This document shows positions 12,989 through 24,358 of a stretch of 64,000 bases of DNA, piece by piece. A program made the position numbers and the translations under genes. Under the pieces are notes generated by a model, which ran no database searches, was not told the origin of the DNA, and saw only the letters and a list, made by a program, of their open reading frames with translations. Each line of letters starts with the position of its first letter. Position 1 is the first letter of the stretch. The stretch is from Dromiciops gliroides (taxonomy: Eukaryota > Chordata > Mammalia > Microbiotheria > Microbiotheriidae), in assembly GCF_019393635.1 (NCBI RefSeq), contig NC_057866.1, positions 8,977,723 through 9,041,722 on the forward strand, read 5' to 3'.

Positions 12989-13485
12989 AAGAATTTCATG
13001 ATGTCCTTGAGTTTTGAGGCATAGAGAAGTGAAAAGAGGGAAGCTTCCTAGGCAGGTGTGTGATGGAGAGAGAAAGAAAACTAGGCCTCAGTGCACTAGG
13101 CAACACTGCCCTGCCATCACCGCACACAAGTGCAGTTAGCAAGAGCTTTCATCTCACAGAGGAAGAAAGGGCAGATTGTTTCCTGTGCCACCCTGGCCAT
13201 TGGCTCAGAAAGGAGAAGGGGCCGGCCTTCACTAGGCAGGCTTCAAAGAAGGTTGCGGAAGCATGCTGCCGGGCCTGTCCTCTTGGGAATTACTCCTCAC
13301 CCGGGCATGCCAAGTCCTCCAGTCTGACTCCCATCTCCCTTCTCCCCTCCGCCTGGTGGGATCCCCAGTTTCCTTCCAAGCACAGCTCTGGGACCACTTC
13401 CTACATGAGACATTCTCTAATCCACCCAATTTTGGGGCCTCTCTCCCTCTTGAAATCACTTTGGTCTATACTTTGCATTTATTTT

Positions 13486-13731
13486 GTCGTTGTCGTTCAG
13501 TTGTGTCCAACTCTTTGTGACCCCATTTGGGGTTTTCTTGGCAGAGATGCTGGAGTGGTTTGCCATTGCCTTCTCCAGCTCATTTGACAGGAGGAAACTG
13601 AAGCAAACAGAGTTAAGTGACTTGCCCAGGGTCACACAGCCAGTAAGTGTCAAGTGTCTGAGGTCAGATTTGAACTCAGGTCCTCCTGACTCCAGGGCCG
13701 GCGCTTTATCCACTGCACCACCAACTACCCC
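13486..13731 (-). repeat. RTE-tailed tRNA SINE, long form
   Basis: In reverse, the 3' tail comes first (GTTGTGTCCAACTCTTTGTG, ACCCCATTTGGGG, CTGGAGTGGTTTGCCATTGC), then the tRNA-type body ending at CACCAACTACCCC. The tail resembles the BovB/RTE tail of ruminant Bov-tA SINEs, so it probably used an RTE-type LINE for mobility. The LINE attribution is inference. Confidence 0.8.
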
Positions 13732-13734
13732 AAG

Positions 13735-14337
13735 TCTTGCATTTCTTGACCTAGGTACATGCTGCATTTCCCCATAGAATATAAGCTCCTTGAGGGCTGG
13801 GTCTGTTTGATTTTGATCTTTGTATTCCTACCACCAGAGCCTGACCCAGAGTGGGTTTTGTGGATGAACTGAAGTGTGCAGCCAACAGCAGGAAAAAGGT
13901 GCGACTCTTCCACATTTAAGTTATTCATCATCTAGCTTTGCAAGGCCTGCATTCCCAATGCAGGGCACAGGGCCCAAGGCGGTCTTACCCCTGGATGGGC
14001 ATCCATCCCCTTATTTCCCCAAAGAGCTCTAATGATTTCTCGTGCTGAAGACACACAAAGGACCAAGGAAAGATTGTCCAGGAAGAAGGAGCCTGTCAAA
14101 AGCTGCCAACCAAGTGCCATGGGATTGCATAGGACAGTTGGTGACCTCTAAGGAGCAACTGGAACCAAACAGTAGAAGAGCCAGAACACTCATCTGCAAC
14201 AAAGGAACACATCTTTCCCACGTCACCCCTAGCCTGCCATGACCCCAAGCCCCAGCAGTAAATGGCAGAATCCAACCCCACCACGATCCCCAAACTCTTC
14301 TGTCAGTATCTGCACCAGTCGTGAAAAAGGGGGGAAT

Positions 14338-14368
<31 letters not shown>

Positions 14369-15130
14369 CACTCACTCACAACTACCCAATTTAAAGAAAA
14401 TTTGGGTTCGCTTGGAAATTCAACAACTCAATGAAATAAATATTTGCTAAGTTAACTACACCATGCTTGCTGATTGTCAGTGATAGCAAAAAAGTTAAGT
14501 CACAGTCCCTACTCTAAAGAAGTTAATTTTTAGTAGGGAAAAAGTCCCACAGAAATAACTAAGGAGAGTGTGATTGAGCAGAGAGGTGTGGTCTATGCAA
14601 AGCTATGCAAAGGAAAACCCAACCCAGAAGTGAGCAGGAGAGGAAATGCCAACAAGCTATTTAAGATAGCATTTTCTAGATGCTTGGCAGTTAAAGGAAG
14701 GGGAGACTGAGCTACAGAAGATGGCCGGATCAGAAAAGGTGCTTTAAAACCTTCCTCTTCTTCCAGTGGGAAGGGATTAGCCCTGCCTCCCACTTTACTC
14801 AAAGTGATGCTAGGGAGGAGTAAAGAGCTCACTGTTCCTGGAAAGCAGATGTAAGTAGGATTGCTTCACGACTGATGCCAAGGCTACTATTCCTTACAAA
14901 CATAAAAGCAATGATATCCTCTTGGTTATTTGTGTGAGGCTGGTTCAAAAGTTTCTATGAGAGGCATGTGTCAATCCCATTCATCATGCATGCATTCATT
15001 GAGTCATTCAGTTATTCTTTTTATGCTTGTCCTTGGAAAAAGATCTGTTTCCAAATTACAAATCTGCTCAACGAAATGAAAAAGGAATGAAAAATTTCCT
15101 TTATTGGCCAATATAGCTAATTGTTCTTCA
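13735..15130. other. Intronic stretch with a CA microsatellite
   Basis: Holds a (CA)n run at 14,338-14,365 and no recognised gene. Confidence 0.5.
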
Positions 15131-15139
15131 GAAGTAGGG

Positions 15140-15812
15140 CAGGTCTGACTTGATAAATTCTTACCCCCTTGGTGAGCCTGCTCCACCCTGCGTTTGCAAC
15201 GTCTCTGCTGAGTTCCTTGAACTCAGGAGTTGGGGTGGCCCCCTCCAGGCTCCGGCTCCGACCACTGCTGGTGAAGGGCGCTGGGAGTGCTGGAACCCGG
15301 AGGGCCCCCGCTGCTCCTTACATCTCAGTGGGATCTCCAATTGTGAGGGAAAAATTCATCCTCTTCTCAATAATTCTCTGGAACTCAGCAGCGAGGTGAC
15401 AAAGGCTTTATTTTCTTCTCATGAGAAGGAGGCACCCTAGTGTGCAGCTAGTGGGTGCCCAGAAAGGGGGCTCGAAGGCCCTGTTTTATATCCTAGTCCC
15501 TAAGGCGAATGGACCTTCCCCTTTTTCACCACTGGTCAGGGTTACAATCTACGCTCAAAAACTAGCTAATCCGAACGCAGTATTCCCACCCCTCTTCCTT
15601 GTGTGGGCATAACTCAGGGGTGGACCTTATACTTCCTTATATGGACAGAACTCTGGAGAGGACCTAATTGAGACCAGGGCTCCTTGAACCATGTGACCTT
15701 GCTAACCTGAGGGGGAGGAGGGGATCTGAGACCTTTGTCCTACAAACAGGTCAGGGGAGTATGACTGATTGTTATATCCACATTGAGAGGAGACAACTAC
15801 CCATTTCTCACA
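15140..15812 (-). mobile_element. ERV fossil: 5' LTR, primer-binding site and leader fragment
   Basis: On the minus strand an LTR of about 471 bp (15,342-15,812) has TGTGAG...CTCACA ends and a poly(A) signal AATAAA near 15,408. Two bases after its end, at 15,322-15,339, stands a primer-binding site that agrees with tRNA-Gln at about 16 of 18 bases as I recall it. About 180 bp of leader follows and then the element stops. No gag, pol or env remains, so it is a broken fossil. The class is uncertain; the primer type fits some gamma-like ERVs. Confidence 0.78.
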
Positions 15813-15897
15813 GATGAGATTTAAGATTTCCAATCACTTTTTCTCTAACTCAAAATGTTTTTAAATGAATTTTAAAAATTTTTTTAAATGAATGTTA

Positions 15898-16048
15898 GGG
15901 GCCGCTAGGTGGCGCAGTGGATAAACACCAGGCCTGGATTCAGGAGGACCTGAGTTCAAATTCGGTCTCAGACACTTGACAATTACTAACTATGTGACCC
16001 TGGCAAGTCACTTAACCCCAATTGCCTCGCCAAAAATAAATAAATTAA
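15898..16048 (+). repeat. MAR1/WSINE-type SINE
   Basis: Full-length copy with AATGAATGTTA repeated on both flanks. Confidence 0.92.
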
Positions 16049-18811
16049 TAAAATGAATGTTAAATTGTTTTTACATGTAATCAGGGAAAGATAAAGTACT
16101 AAAATATTTCTTAAAAGATCATAAAAAAAATTCCTCAGAAGAGCCCACCACACCCACTGCAAAATGGGCAGAGTAAACAAAACACAACACCACAGCTCAG
16201 GACTAGGGTGCAGTAACAGTTCCCATCTATGCTGTGCAGAGGACAGTGCTACAAATATTAGCACGTGTACCTACCCTACAGAGGGAAAGGAACTGTCCCT
16301 ATATCTGTTCTCCCCTGGCTCACAGTGTCCGAATCTGTCCTGATTTGAATAGATTAGAACAACTTTCAATCCTCCCTCTTGGACACTTTCATCTCCCCCA
16401 ACACCCACACAAAACATCCTGCTCCCCTGAAACACAAAAGCCTCAGCTGCTCTCTCCAGCTTCCAGGCAGGTCAATGGCACCTAGCTCCTAAGGCTAGAA
16501 CCATGTGTAGTTCATCTCCCCAGTTCCCGTAACCCATTAGTCACCAAGTCTCGACAGTACTTTTGTTTCTATTCTCTTCTCCAGAACCTAGCTCCCTGCC
16601 TTGCATCAGGATCACCACAACAGGTCTCTGGGCCTAGTCTTCCTAGTTCAAGGCCCATTTCCTCCAGGACTATTCCTGATCTCTTTGAACCCCGCCCCCT
16701 TCCCTGAACACCTCCAGCACAGGGAGGCCAGACTTTACATCTGACACTCAGTAGATACTTAATAAATGCTTGTGGATGGACTGTTGCTAATCCTTCCCCG
16801 GAGCTCCTTAAGGATAAGGCCCAATTCCCCTAATCTCTCTGCTTAGCCCATGTGTTCTGACACATGTGATTTGGTGTTATCTGTAATGATGCCTCTATTT
16901 CCTCATCGATTTGTATTTTTTCATCACTATAAATTGAGTAAAACACGACGGATTCCTACCAACTCCCTAAGAATGCCAGGTGGAGAAACCAGCTAGTTCT
17001 GAATTCTCCAAGCACCTAAGACAAAGATCAAAGGAATAAAAGTGGTCATTTATTGTGGGACTTTCCACATACAACACACTCTTTCCCTACTAACTCATAT
17101 CAAGGAAGAGATTGAGTTTAGACACAGAAAGGAAGTCATGCTGCCAAAAATCACTCAGCTGAGTTTGGGTGTGCCTCCAAAGGCTTCCAGGGACAAAAGG
17201 CACCCCAGCCTCCCTAAAAAACTGTTAACATCACAAATATTCATCATCAAGTCGATTCAAAGCTACACATAAGCTAAGACACCACCACCATCCTTTTTTA
17301 ACAAGGGAAACACCAACTGGGTGAACAGAAAAATAACCTCCATTTATTTAGAAAGTAAAATCATGAAAGAGATTCTATTGATTAAACAGAATCACAGGCA
17401 GAATACTCGAATGAAAGAGCCAACAATTTTCCAGAGTGTATTAGAAATAGCGAAACACTAATTAAAACCACGGAACCTTTGGGACTTGAGGTCCAACTAC
17501 AGGAAATGCCCAGTGAGTATATGGTTAGGCGGAGCATCCAGGCTAGAGTTCAGGTCTCCCAGCTCAGCATTTCTCCCCCTGCACTAGGCCAGTTCCAGGC
17601 CCATGCCAGGAACGGTCAAGCCGCCTTGTCATGGATCTTCAGGATTCAAGGCACCACAATGATGGGAAAAGGCCCAAGGGAGACAGCACCCGCACCCTCG
17701 AAGCTGCCTGCCTGCCGCAGCCCCAGAGGCTCTGTAAGCTGCAAAGCACCCTGTGGGCTCCAACTATTCCTGTCTTCCTCCAGTTCAAGGGCAAGCCAGG
17801 CCTAATCCAGCTGTCCTAGAGGTCTCACAATACCTTTGAAGTGACAAGCACAAAACTGGCTTGAGGACGCACTAATCGGCATGGAACTTCTGGGAGGTAA
17901 GAGAATGGGAAAACTGGGCTCAAGTGACTTGCCCTTTGGCGTTTGGAAGGCCAAGAACGAGGGGCTGTCAGCAGGGAGATGGGGAACTCAGGGACAGCTG
18001 AGGGAAGGGGAGCAGCCAAGGAGAGATGGTGCCTGGAGTCTGCCCTGACATGTTTGGGGACTGTGAAGCTGCTGTAGGTCCCAGGAGTGAGCACAGGGAA
18101 AGAGGAGAGAGAAGGAAGGGGGCAGGCCTAGGCCACACAGGAAGAGGGGAAGGAAGACAAGAGGCAGAAAGATGGGTGGTTATTGCAGTAGGCTAGGCCA
18201 GAGGTCACCAGCTGGCCCAGGAAGGCGAAGGAATTTGGGAATAAGCAGCAGAAATAGGATTTGAACCCAGAGCCTCTGGTCACAAAACAGAGCCCTTTCC
18301 ACTGTGCCAGGTAGGTATCAGTGAGGCCACCAAAAACAAGAGCTACCCAATGCAACTCTCCATTGTGCTCAGAAAATACAATCTGGCAGTTAGAGATGTC
18401 TGCAAAACCTCATGCTTTTTCCTTTCCTTTTCAAAAATAGCTTCCCGTTCCGGATCAACCAAATTAAATCCCCGTGCCACAGAAAGGGCCTCTTCCAAAG
18501 CTGTCAGGCCCCAGAGTCTGAGCAGCCGCTACATTGGCTGTCTGCATAAGCAGCCTCCACCCTCGCCTGCATTAGGAAAACGGAACAGAAGACAGTCGAA
18601 GGCCAGTCTCTCTGGTACCAACAACAGGCCTGGGGGAGGGGCCTCAGAGGGCAGCAGGCCGGTCCCCAGAGGGGGTCAGTCAATCACACTCCCCTCTCCA
18701 TCAGCTTAGCCTGGACTCCATGGAGTACTCCTCCCCCCCGGGGGGGGGGGGTACCAATCACCAGAAATCTCATCAGGTTTGGAGACTCAGCACCTTCTGC
18801 ACCCTGCTGCC

Positions 18812-18845
<34 letters not shown>

Positions 18846-19003
18846 CCCCACTCAGAGCAGAGGGCATGCATGAAACCCTGCCCAACGCCTCCCTTTACAC
18901 TTCTAGGTTACTCCATCTTCCATCCCAGCTGTTTGGCTCCCATTCCACAAAACGCCATGCCCCCTCCCTTTTCCGATTCCTTCTGTGTGCTGTGTGCCCC
19001 ATT
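16049..19003. other. Intronic stretch; L2/MIR-like traces and a G/C homopolymer pair
   Basis: L2-like text at about 16,600-16,760 (CTCAGTAGATACTTAATAAATG). A run of 12 G at 18,740-18,751 and a run of 32 C at 18,813-18,844. No gene seen. Confidence 0.5.
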
Positions 19004-19262
19004 GGGGCAGCTAGGTGACACAGTGGATAGAGTGCCTGGCTTGGAGTCAGGAAGACTTCTCTTCCCAAATTCAAAGCCAGCCGAAGACACTAACTAGCAG
19101 TGTGATCCTGGGCAAGTCACTTCACCTTTTTGCCTCAGTTTCCTCATCTGTAAAGTGAGCTGGAGAAGGCCACAGCAGACCACTCCAGTATCTCTGCCAA
19201 AAAAATCCCAAATGGAGTCACAAAGAGTCAGACACAACTGAAAAACAACTCGACAACAACAA
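19004..19262 (+). repeat. RTE-tailed tRNA SINE, long form
   Basis: A tRNA-type head is followed by the CTGTAAAGTGAGCTGGAGAA block and the tail CACAAAGAGTCAGACACAAC with an AAC-rich end. Same family as 13.5 kb, opposite strand. Confidence 0.85.
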
Positions 19263-20254
19263 ATATTTACCAAACTGGCCAAGTAATGCTATGGAGCAGG
19301 ACTCAAAAATGACTGGCCTGACCCTCAATCCCAGGGCTCACCAGAGCCAACGCATCAAATGCCAGAGTAAGACCCATTATAGCCTGAAGTGTAAAACAAC
19401 CAATCTGTAACACAATTAATTCTCAAGCTCTGGCAGACTCCATCTCCCTTTGAACTCCCTAGGGGTACTGATCTCCAATTACAAAGAGCACAACAGAGAA
19501 CTAAAATTTTCTCTCTGAAAAAGTCAGTCATAGATTCATGGGTTGTTAGAAAAATCATCCAATCCAACCTCAAGAGGAGGTAAAGAAACTGAGTCTGAGA
19601 CCTTGCTCAAGATGTCGCCCACAGATGGGAGCCCAAAAGCTTATTTTACTAAAAATGCTAATAAACTAATAATGATCCTCAAATATTCCAGCAGTGCAGT
19701 GATCTGACTAGAAGGTTTCTGACAATGACACAACCGTCCACACTTGCCCTGCCTACTCCCCCTGGGGGGGATCCCCCTACATCTACCCTGTGGGCAGCCG
19801 CCTACTCCCTTCAGCACTCAGACACTCCCTAGCCACGAGACCCTGGGTAAGTCCCCTGCCCTCACTGTGCCTCCTCAGTTTCCTCATCTGTCAAATGGGG
19901 TTAGAAAAGCAGCTCCCGACTAACAGACACACCCAACTGTGGGGAGTGATCTATTTAATCTGGGTAGTAAATGAGCCTAACACTCATCAGAATTGGCTCA
20001 AAGACCTCAATCTCATTAGAATTGGCTCAAAGAGAGAATAATGTACACACTCAATTGGGCAGAGTAATCTCTCTAACCCTGCAGGAAAATAGGAGGGGAA
20101 GGGGATAAAGAGAGAGGGGCAAAAGAAGGAAGGGCAGAGTGGGGGAGGGGACAGACAAAAGCAAATCCCTTTTGAAGAGTGATAGGATGAAAGAAGGTGG
20201 GTGATAGAATAAATATCATGGGAAGGGAATAGGATGGAAGGGAAACAGTTAACA

Positions 20255-21000
20255 ATAGCAGTCATGAAAAAGAGAAAAGGGGGAAAATTGTACAACAAAT
20301 ATTTATAGCAACTCTTGGTGGAGGCTAAGAATTGAGAATCAGGGGAATGTCCATCAATTGAGGAATGATGGAAAAAGCTGTGTTATATGATTGTAGTGGA
20401 ATGGTCTTGTGCTACAGGAAATGACAAACAGGATGATCCCAGGAAAACCAGGCAAGACTAATGAACATCGATGTATGGTGAAGTGAGCAGAGCTGGGAGG
20501 ACATTGTGCATAGTGACAGCAGTATTGTTCAATGAGCAATTGTGAATGACTTAGCTACTCTCAGCAGTGCAATGATCCCAGACAATCCCAAGGAACTAAT
20601 AAGGAAGCTTACTATACACCCCATAGAAAGAACTGATAAAAGAACACTTGTGGATTGTACATGTATAACCTGGTTGTGATCTTGTGGAGGGGGGAGGAAA
20701 GGGAGGGAGGGAGGGAGAAAAATTTGGAACTCTAAATCTTATGAAAATGAATGTTGAAAACTACCCTTACAGGGGCAGCTAGGTGGCGCAGTGGTTAAAG
20801 CACCAGCCCTGGATTCAGGAGTACCTGAGTTCAAATCTGACCTTAGACACTTGACACTTGCTAGCTGTGTGACCCTGGGCAAGTCACTTAACCCTCATTG
20901 CCTCACTTAAAAAAAAAGAAAGAAAGAAAGAAAGAAAACTACCCTTATATGTAAATGGAAAATATAATAAATGTTTGTTGGGGGAAAAAAAAAAGAAAAG
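20255..21000 (+). mobile_element. L1 3' end, split by a SINE
   Basis: GGGAATGTCCATCAATTGAG, ACCAGGCAAGACTAATGAAC, GGGAGGGAGGGAGAAAAATT and AATATAATAAATG before an A-rich tail at about 20,985-21,000. This is the same L1 3' region as the reverse copies at 6.4 and 55.1 kb. It is truncated at its 5' end. Confidence 0.8.
20772..20936 (+). repeat. MAR1/WSINE-type SINE inserted in the L1 3' end
   Basis: Target duplication GAAAACTACCCTTA on both sides places the insertion inside the L1, so it is the younger element. The tail is (GAAA)n. Confidence 0.93.
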
Positions 21001-21804
21001 ATAAGCAGCTCCCTCCCAGGATAGTTGTGAGGATGAAGTGAGTTAAGGAACGGAAAGCACTTTGCAAACCTTAGAGTGCTCTGTAAACACTGGCAATTAT
21101 GATTATAAAAAGTAATTTCAAGAGGAGAGTCCCTGGGGTGAAGGAGCTGGCTACCCAGGAGCAGGGAACAAGATGTCCATCTTCCTGCCTCCTCCCTGGG
21201 CCAGGCCCACCGACCCAGGGGGCTTTGAGAGTCTCAAAGAACCGTATGCTCATTGTCAGTGGCACCGTGAGGGAGAGCACAGGAGAGGTCCTCAGTCCAT
21301 TTGTCAGAAGCTTCCCATGACTACCAGAGCAGACGATCCCCTCATGTGCCCGAGGATGCTGGCTAAAGGACTTGAGCAGAAGCCTAACAAGGAGGGTTGC
21401 TTCAATGACTGTAGCACACACGGGGCCTGCCATGGCGAGTCTTGGCCACCACGTCCCTAGTTTCATTCACACAACAAAGGAGTCTTGTGCAAATCACAAA
21501 CTCAGATCTTAATGGACACTTGGTTCCCCATCATGACATCCCCAGGAAGTAAGAGAAGGTGCTGTCATTTAACAGATGGGAGAACGACCGCCAAAGCGGA
21601 GAAGGGTGGGTGGGAAGCCCACAGGAGCCGGAACACTCCAAGATTTACTCAGAGAAGCGATCTCAAAGGGAAAAGCAACTCAAAGTTCTTCTTAGAAGAC
21701 GGTTTTCAGCCCCAGACCGGCTGACCTGCCCAGCACTCAGTTACCCTGCACCCTTACCCACTGAAACACAGCAGAAAACCAGGAGGAAATGAAATAAAGG
21801 CCTC

Positions 21805-21956
21805 GGGGGCAGCTAGGTGGCACAGCCCTGGAGTCAGGAGGACCTGACTTCAAATCTGGCCTCAGACACGTGACACTTACTAGCTGTGTGACCCTGGGCA
21901 AGTCACTTAACCCCAACTGCCTCACTAAAAAATTTAAAATAAAATTTAAAAAAATA
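21805..21956 (+). repeat. MAR1/WSINE-type SINE with internal deletion
   Basis: Lacks the A-box segment between GGTGGCACAG and CCCTGGAGTC. A long flank duplication, AAATGAAATAAAGGCCTC, is present on both sides. Confidence 0.9.
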
Positions 21957-22854
21957 AAATGAAATAAAGGCCTCAGGGAAGTCAGAATATGTTGCATCAA
22001 TTCCCAGACCTGGAGGCTCACAAACAATTTAGAGGAGCCAGGAAGGTGTCCCAGAGGACACTGAAACTGAGCACTGAGGGGACTGGCACAGCACATCAGC
22101 TTTGGGAAGGAGCAAGGGATAAGAAAAGCAAAGGAGGAGAAAGAAAAAACAAGGCAAAGAGGCGGCCCCAAAAATGAAAACCCTGCAAAGGTCAGAGGTG
22201 TTCCAACGATGGCAGGCAGACTGTGGCCGGCTAGTCGGCTGTGAAGGGAGAACACCACCTGTACATGACTATGTTTGTAAATTGGCTTTCAAAGGGAAGC
22301 TCTCCAGAAAGGCCCAGACATTCCAGCAGATCTGCAGGAGAAGGACAGACGTCCCAAGTGGTCTGTGGCTTTTCCCCACTCACCTGATCTGCCCCAGGGA
22401 AGAGGGGCAGACTCCAGGATTCCACTGGAAAAGCTCACCTTCTTGGGGCTGGGAGAGAGTCCCAAACAGAGTTGGGGAGGGAAGGCAGCCCCACCCCCCA
22501 CCTTCGGTTCACGTGGGCTGGCAGGTCCTGGCCCAGTCATGGCCTCCAAGAACAAACATGCTGAGCTGGCCTGAACTTTCCCAGCTTCTGGGTCTGCCGC
22601 AGAGGGCAGGGCCAAAGGAGAAAGCCGGGCCAGGCGGTCAGCAGCAGTGCAGGCCTGAGGCAGAGGAGGAAAATGGCAATGCTCACAAGTGATGACAGAG
22701 TTCACAACGCAGCCCTTTGGCCACTCACTCCTTATTCCACACCTAAAACACAGAAGGGCCTGGGGAGGTGCTGGGGCAGGACAAACAGAACTAAGACAAA
22801 GTCCCGATGGAAGCTCAGACACAGGAATACAAGAGAAGGGGGGAAGGAAGAAGG

Positions 22855-23021
22855 AATCAGCATTTATGAAGCACCTACTAAGTGTTAGGCACTTTCTCAT
22901 ATTCTCTCATCTGTGCTTCACAACAGCCCTGTGAGGTAGTTGCTGGTATTATCTGAATTTTGCAGCTGGGGAAACTGAGACAAACAGAGGTGAAGTGACT
23001 TGCCCAGGGACTAACAGCAAG
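22855..23021 (-). repeat. MIR/THER-type SINE
   Basis: The reverse-oriented pattern GAAGCACCTACTAAGTGTTA, GTGAGGTAGTTGCTGG, GGGGAAACTGAGACAAACAG, GTGACTTGCCCAGG is characteristic of MIR-type CORE-SINEs. Confidence 0.75.
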
Positions 23022-23287
23022 TAAGTGTCTCAGGCTGGATTAGAACTCAGGTCTTCCAGACTCCAGGCCCAGGACTTGTGGGCCTGCAGGAGTTCAGAAA
23101 AGGGAAGAGCTGACTTCTGACAGGCATCATGGGGTGGGGGAAAGGAGGGGAAGGAGAAACTGGAGTCCGACCTTGAAGGACGCTAGGATTTCCACAAGCT
23201 GAGATGGTGCGGAAGACAATCCAGGTAGAGGAAAAGGCAGGCAGGGAAGGGCCTCAGGGGAAACCCTGGGCGGCCACTCAAGGACAA
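23022..23287 (+). repeat. Local direct duplication, copy 1
   Basis: About 266 bp that recur 1.07 kb further on at about 95% identity by eye (roughly 13 differences). It starts TAAGTGTCTCAGGCTGGAT and ends in GGCGGCCACT and AGGACAAG. Confidence 0.85.
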
Positions 23288-24090
23288 GGCAGACAAAAGA
23301 GGGCAGACAGAAAGCTGGGCACAGCATGAGGAAAGCCTTGAATGCCAAGCTAAGCTGGCCCCTATTCAGGATGATAAGACAACTGGCTTTTGTCCTCTTC
23401 TGAACTCTGATGTCATCGGCGGTGGCTAGTGTGCAGACGCAGGAGATCAGGGAGGGGCTCAAAGTCGAGAAACCAGTTAGGGTTGGCTAACAGTCCAGGC
23501 ACGTGGGAAAAGGATGGCCCAGGCAGCATCAGGGAGGACGACTACCCCTAAGACCAGAGACCCAGGGCCCAAGCTGGCAGAGCTGCCAACCCCCAGTGGC
23601 TGTGAGGCCCACACATGCCCACGGATGTGAGGATGTCTTCCTGCCTCCCACCCTGTTCCTGGGGGGTGGGATAACATTAGATGTTTTTCAAAACGTTGGT
23701 TAGTTTTTCTGAATTTTTCATCCTTTTTCTTCTTTGTTAGAAGAGATATCTCTGGGACAGAGTGAGGATATACATTTAGATGATATAAAAACAAAATAAA
23801 CTGATAAACTATTTTCTAATAAAAAGGGAAATATCATACTGATGGACAGAAGGTGGGCATCAGTCAAGCCCCAGGATGCCCAGGGCTGCCCCCACCTCTG
23901 ACCTGGCCACGGTGAGCAAGGCTCTTGACCTGGAAGGCTGCCTGCTCCCACAGGGTGCACGATAGGTTTGCGTCCCCAAGTGTGGCTGGACATTTCTCAG
24001 ACATTCGGGCCACACTGCTCAGATTGCACCTGAGGGTCCACACACTACAGTGGAAAGAGAACTTTGCCTTGCTCAGGGTCCCACAGCTAC

Positions 24091-24358
24091 TAAGTGTCTC
24101 AGGCTGGATTCAAACTCAGGTCTTCCAGACTCCAGACCCAGGACTTGTGGGCCTGCAGGAGTTCAGAAAAGGGAAGAGCTGACTTCTGACAGGCATCATG
24201 GGGTGGGGGAAACGAGGGGAAGAAGAGACTGGAGCCAGACCCTGAAGGATGCCAGGATTTCCACAAGCTGAGATGGTGCAGAAGACAATCCAGGTAGAGG
24301 AAAAGGCAAGCAGGGAAGGGCCTCAGGGGAAACCCTGGGCGGCCACTGGGAGGACAAG
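24091..24358 (+). repeat. Local direct duplication, copy 2
   Basis: Partner of 23,022-23,287, in the same orientation. It is not one of the dispersed families I recognise, so a local segmental duplication is the simplest reading. Confidence 0.85.

Noticed and set aside
22289-22900. A 203-codon minus-strand frame in PACS1 intron 1
   Set aside because: No domain, no conserved pattern, and no convincing exon signals; likely a chance frame in GC-rich sequence.
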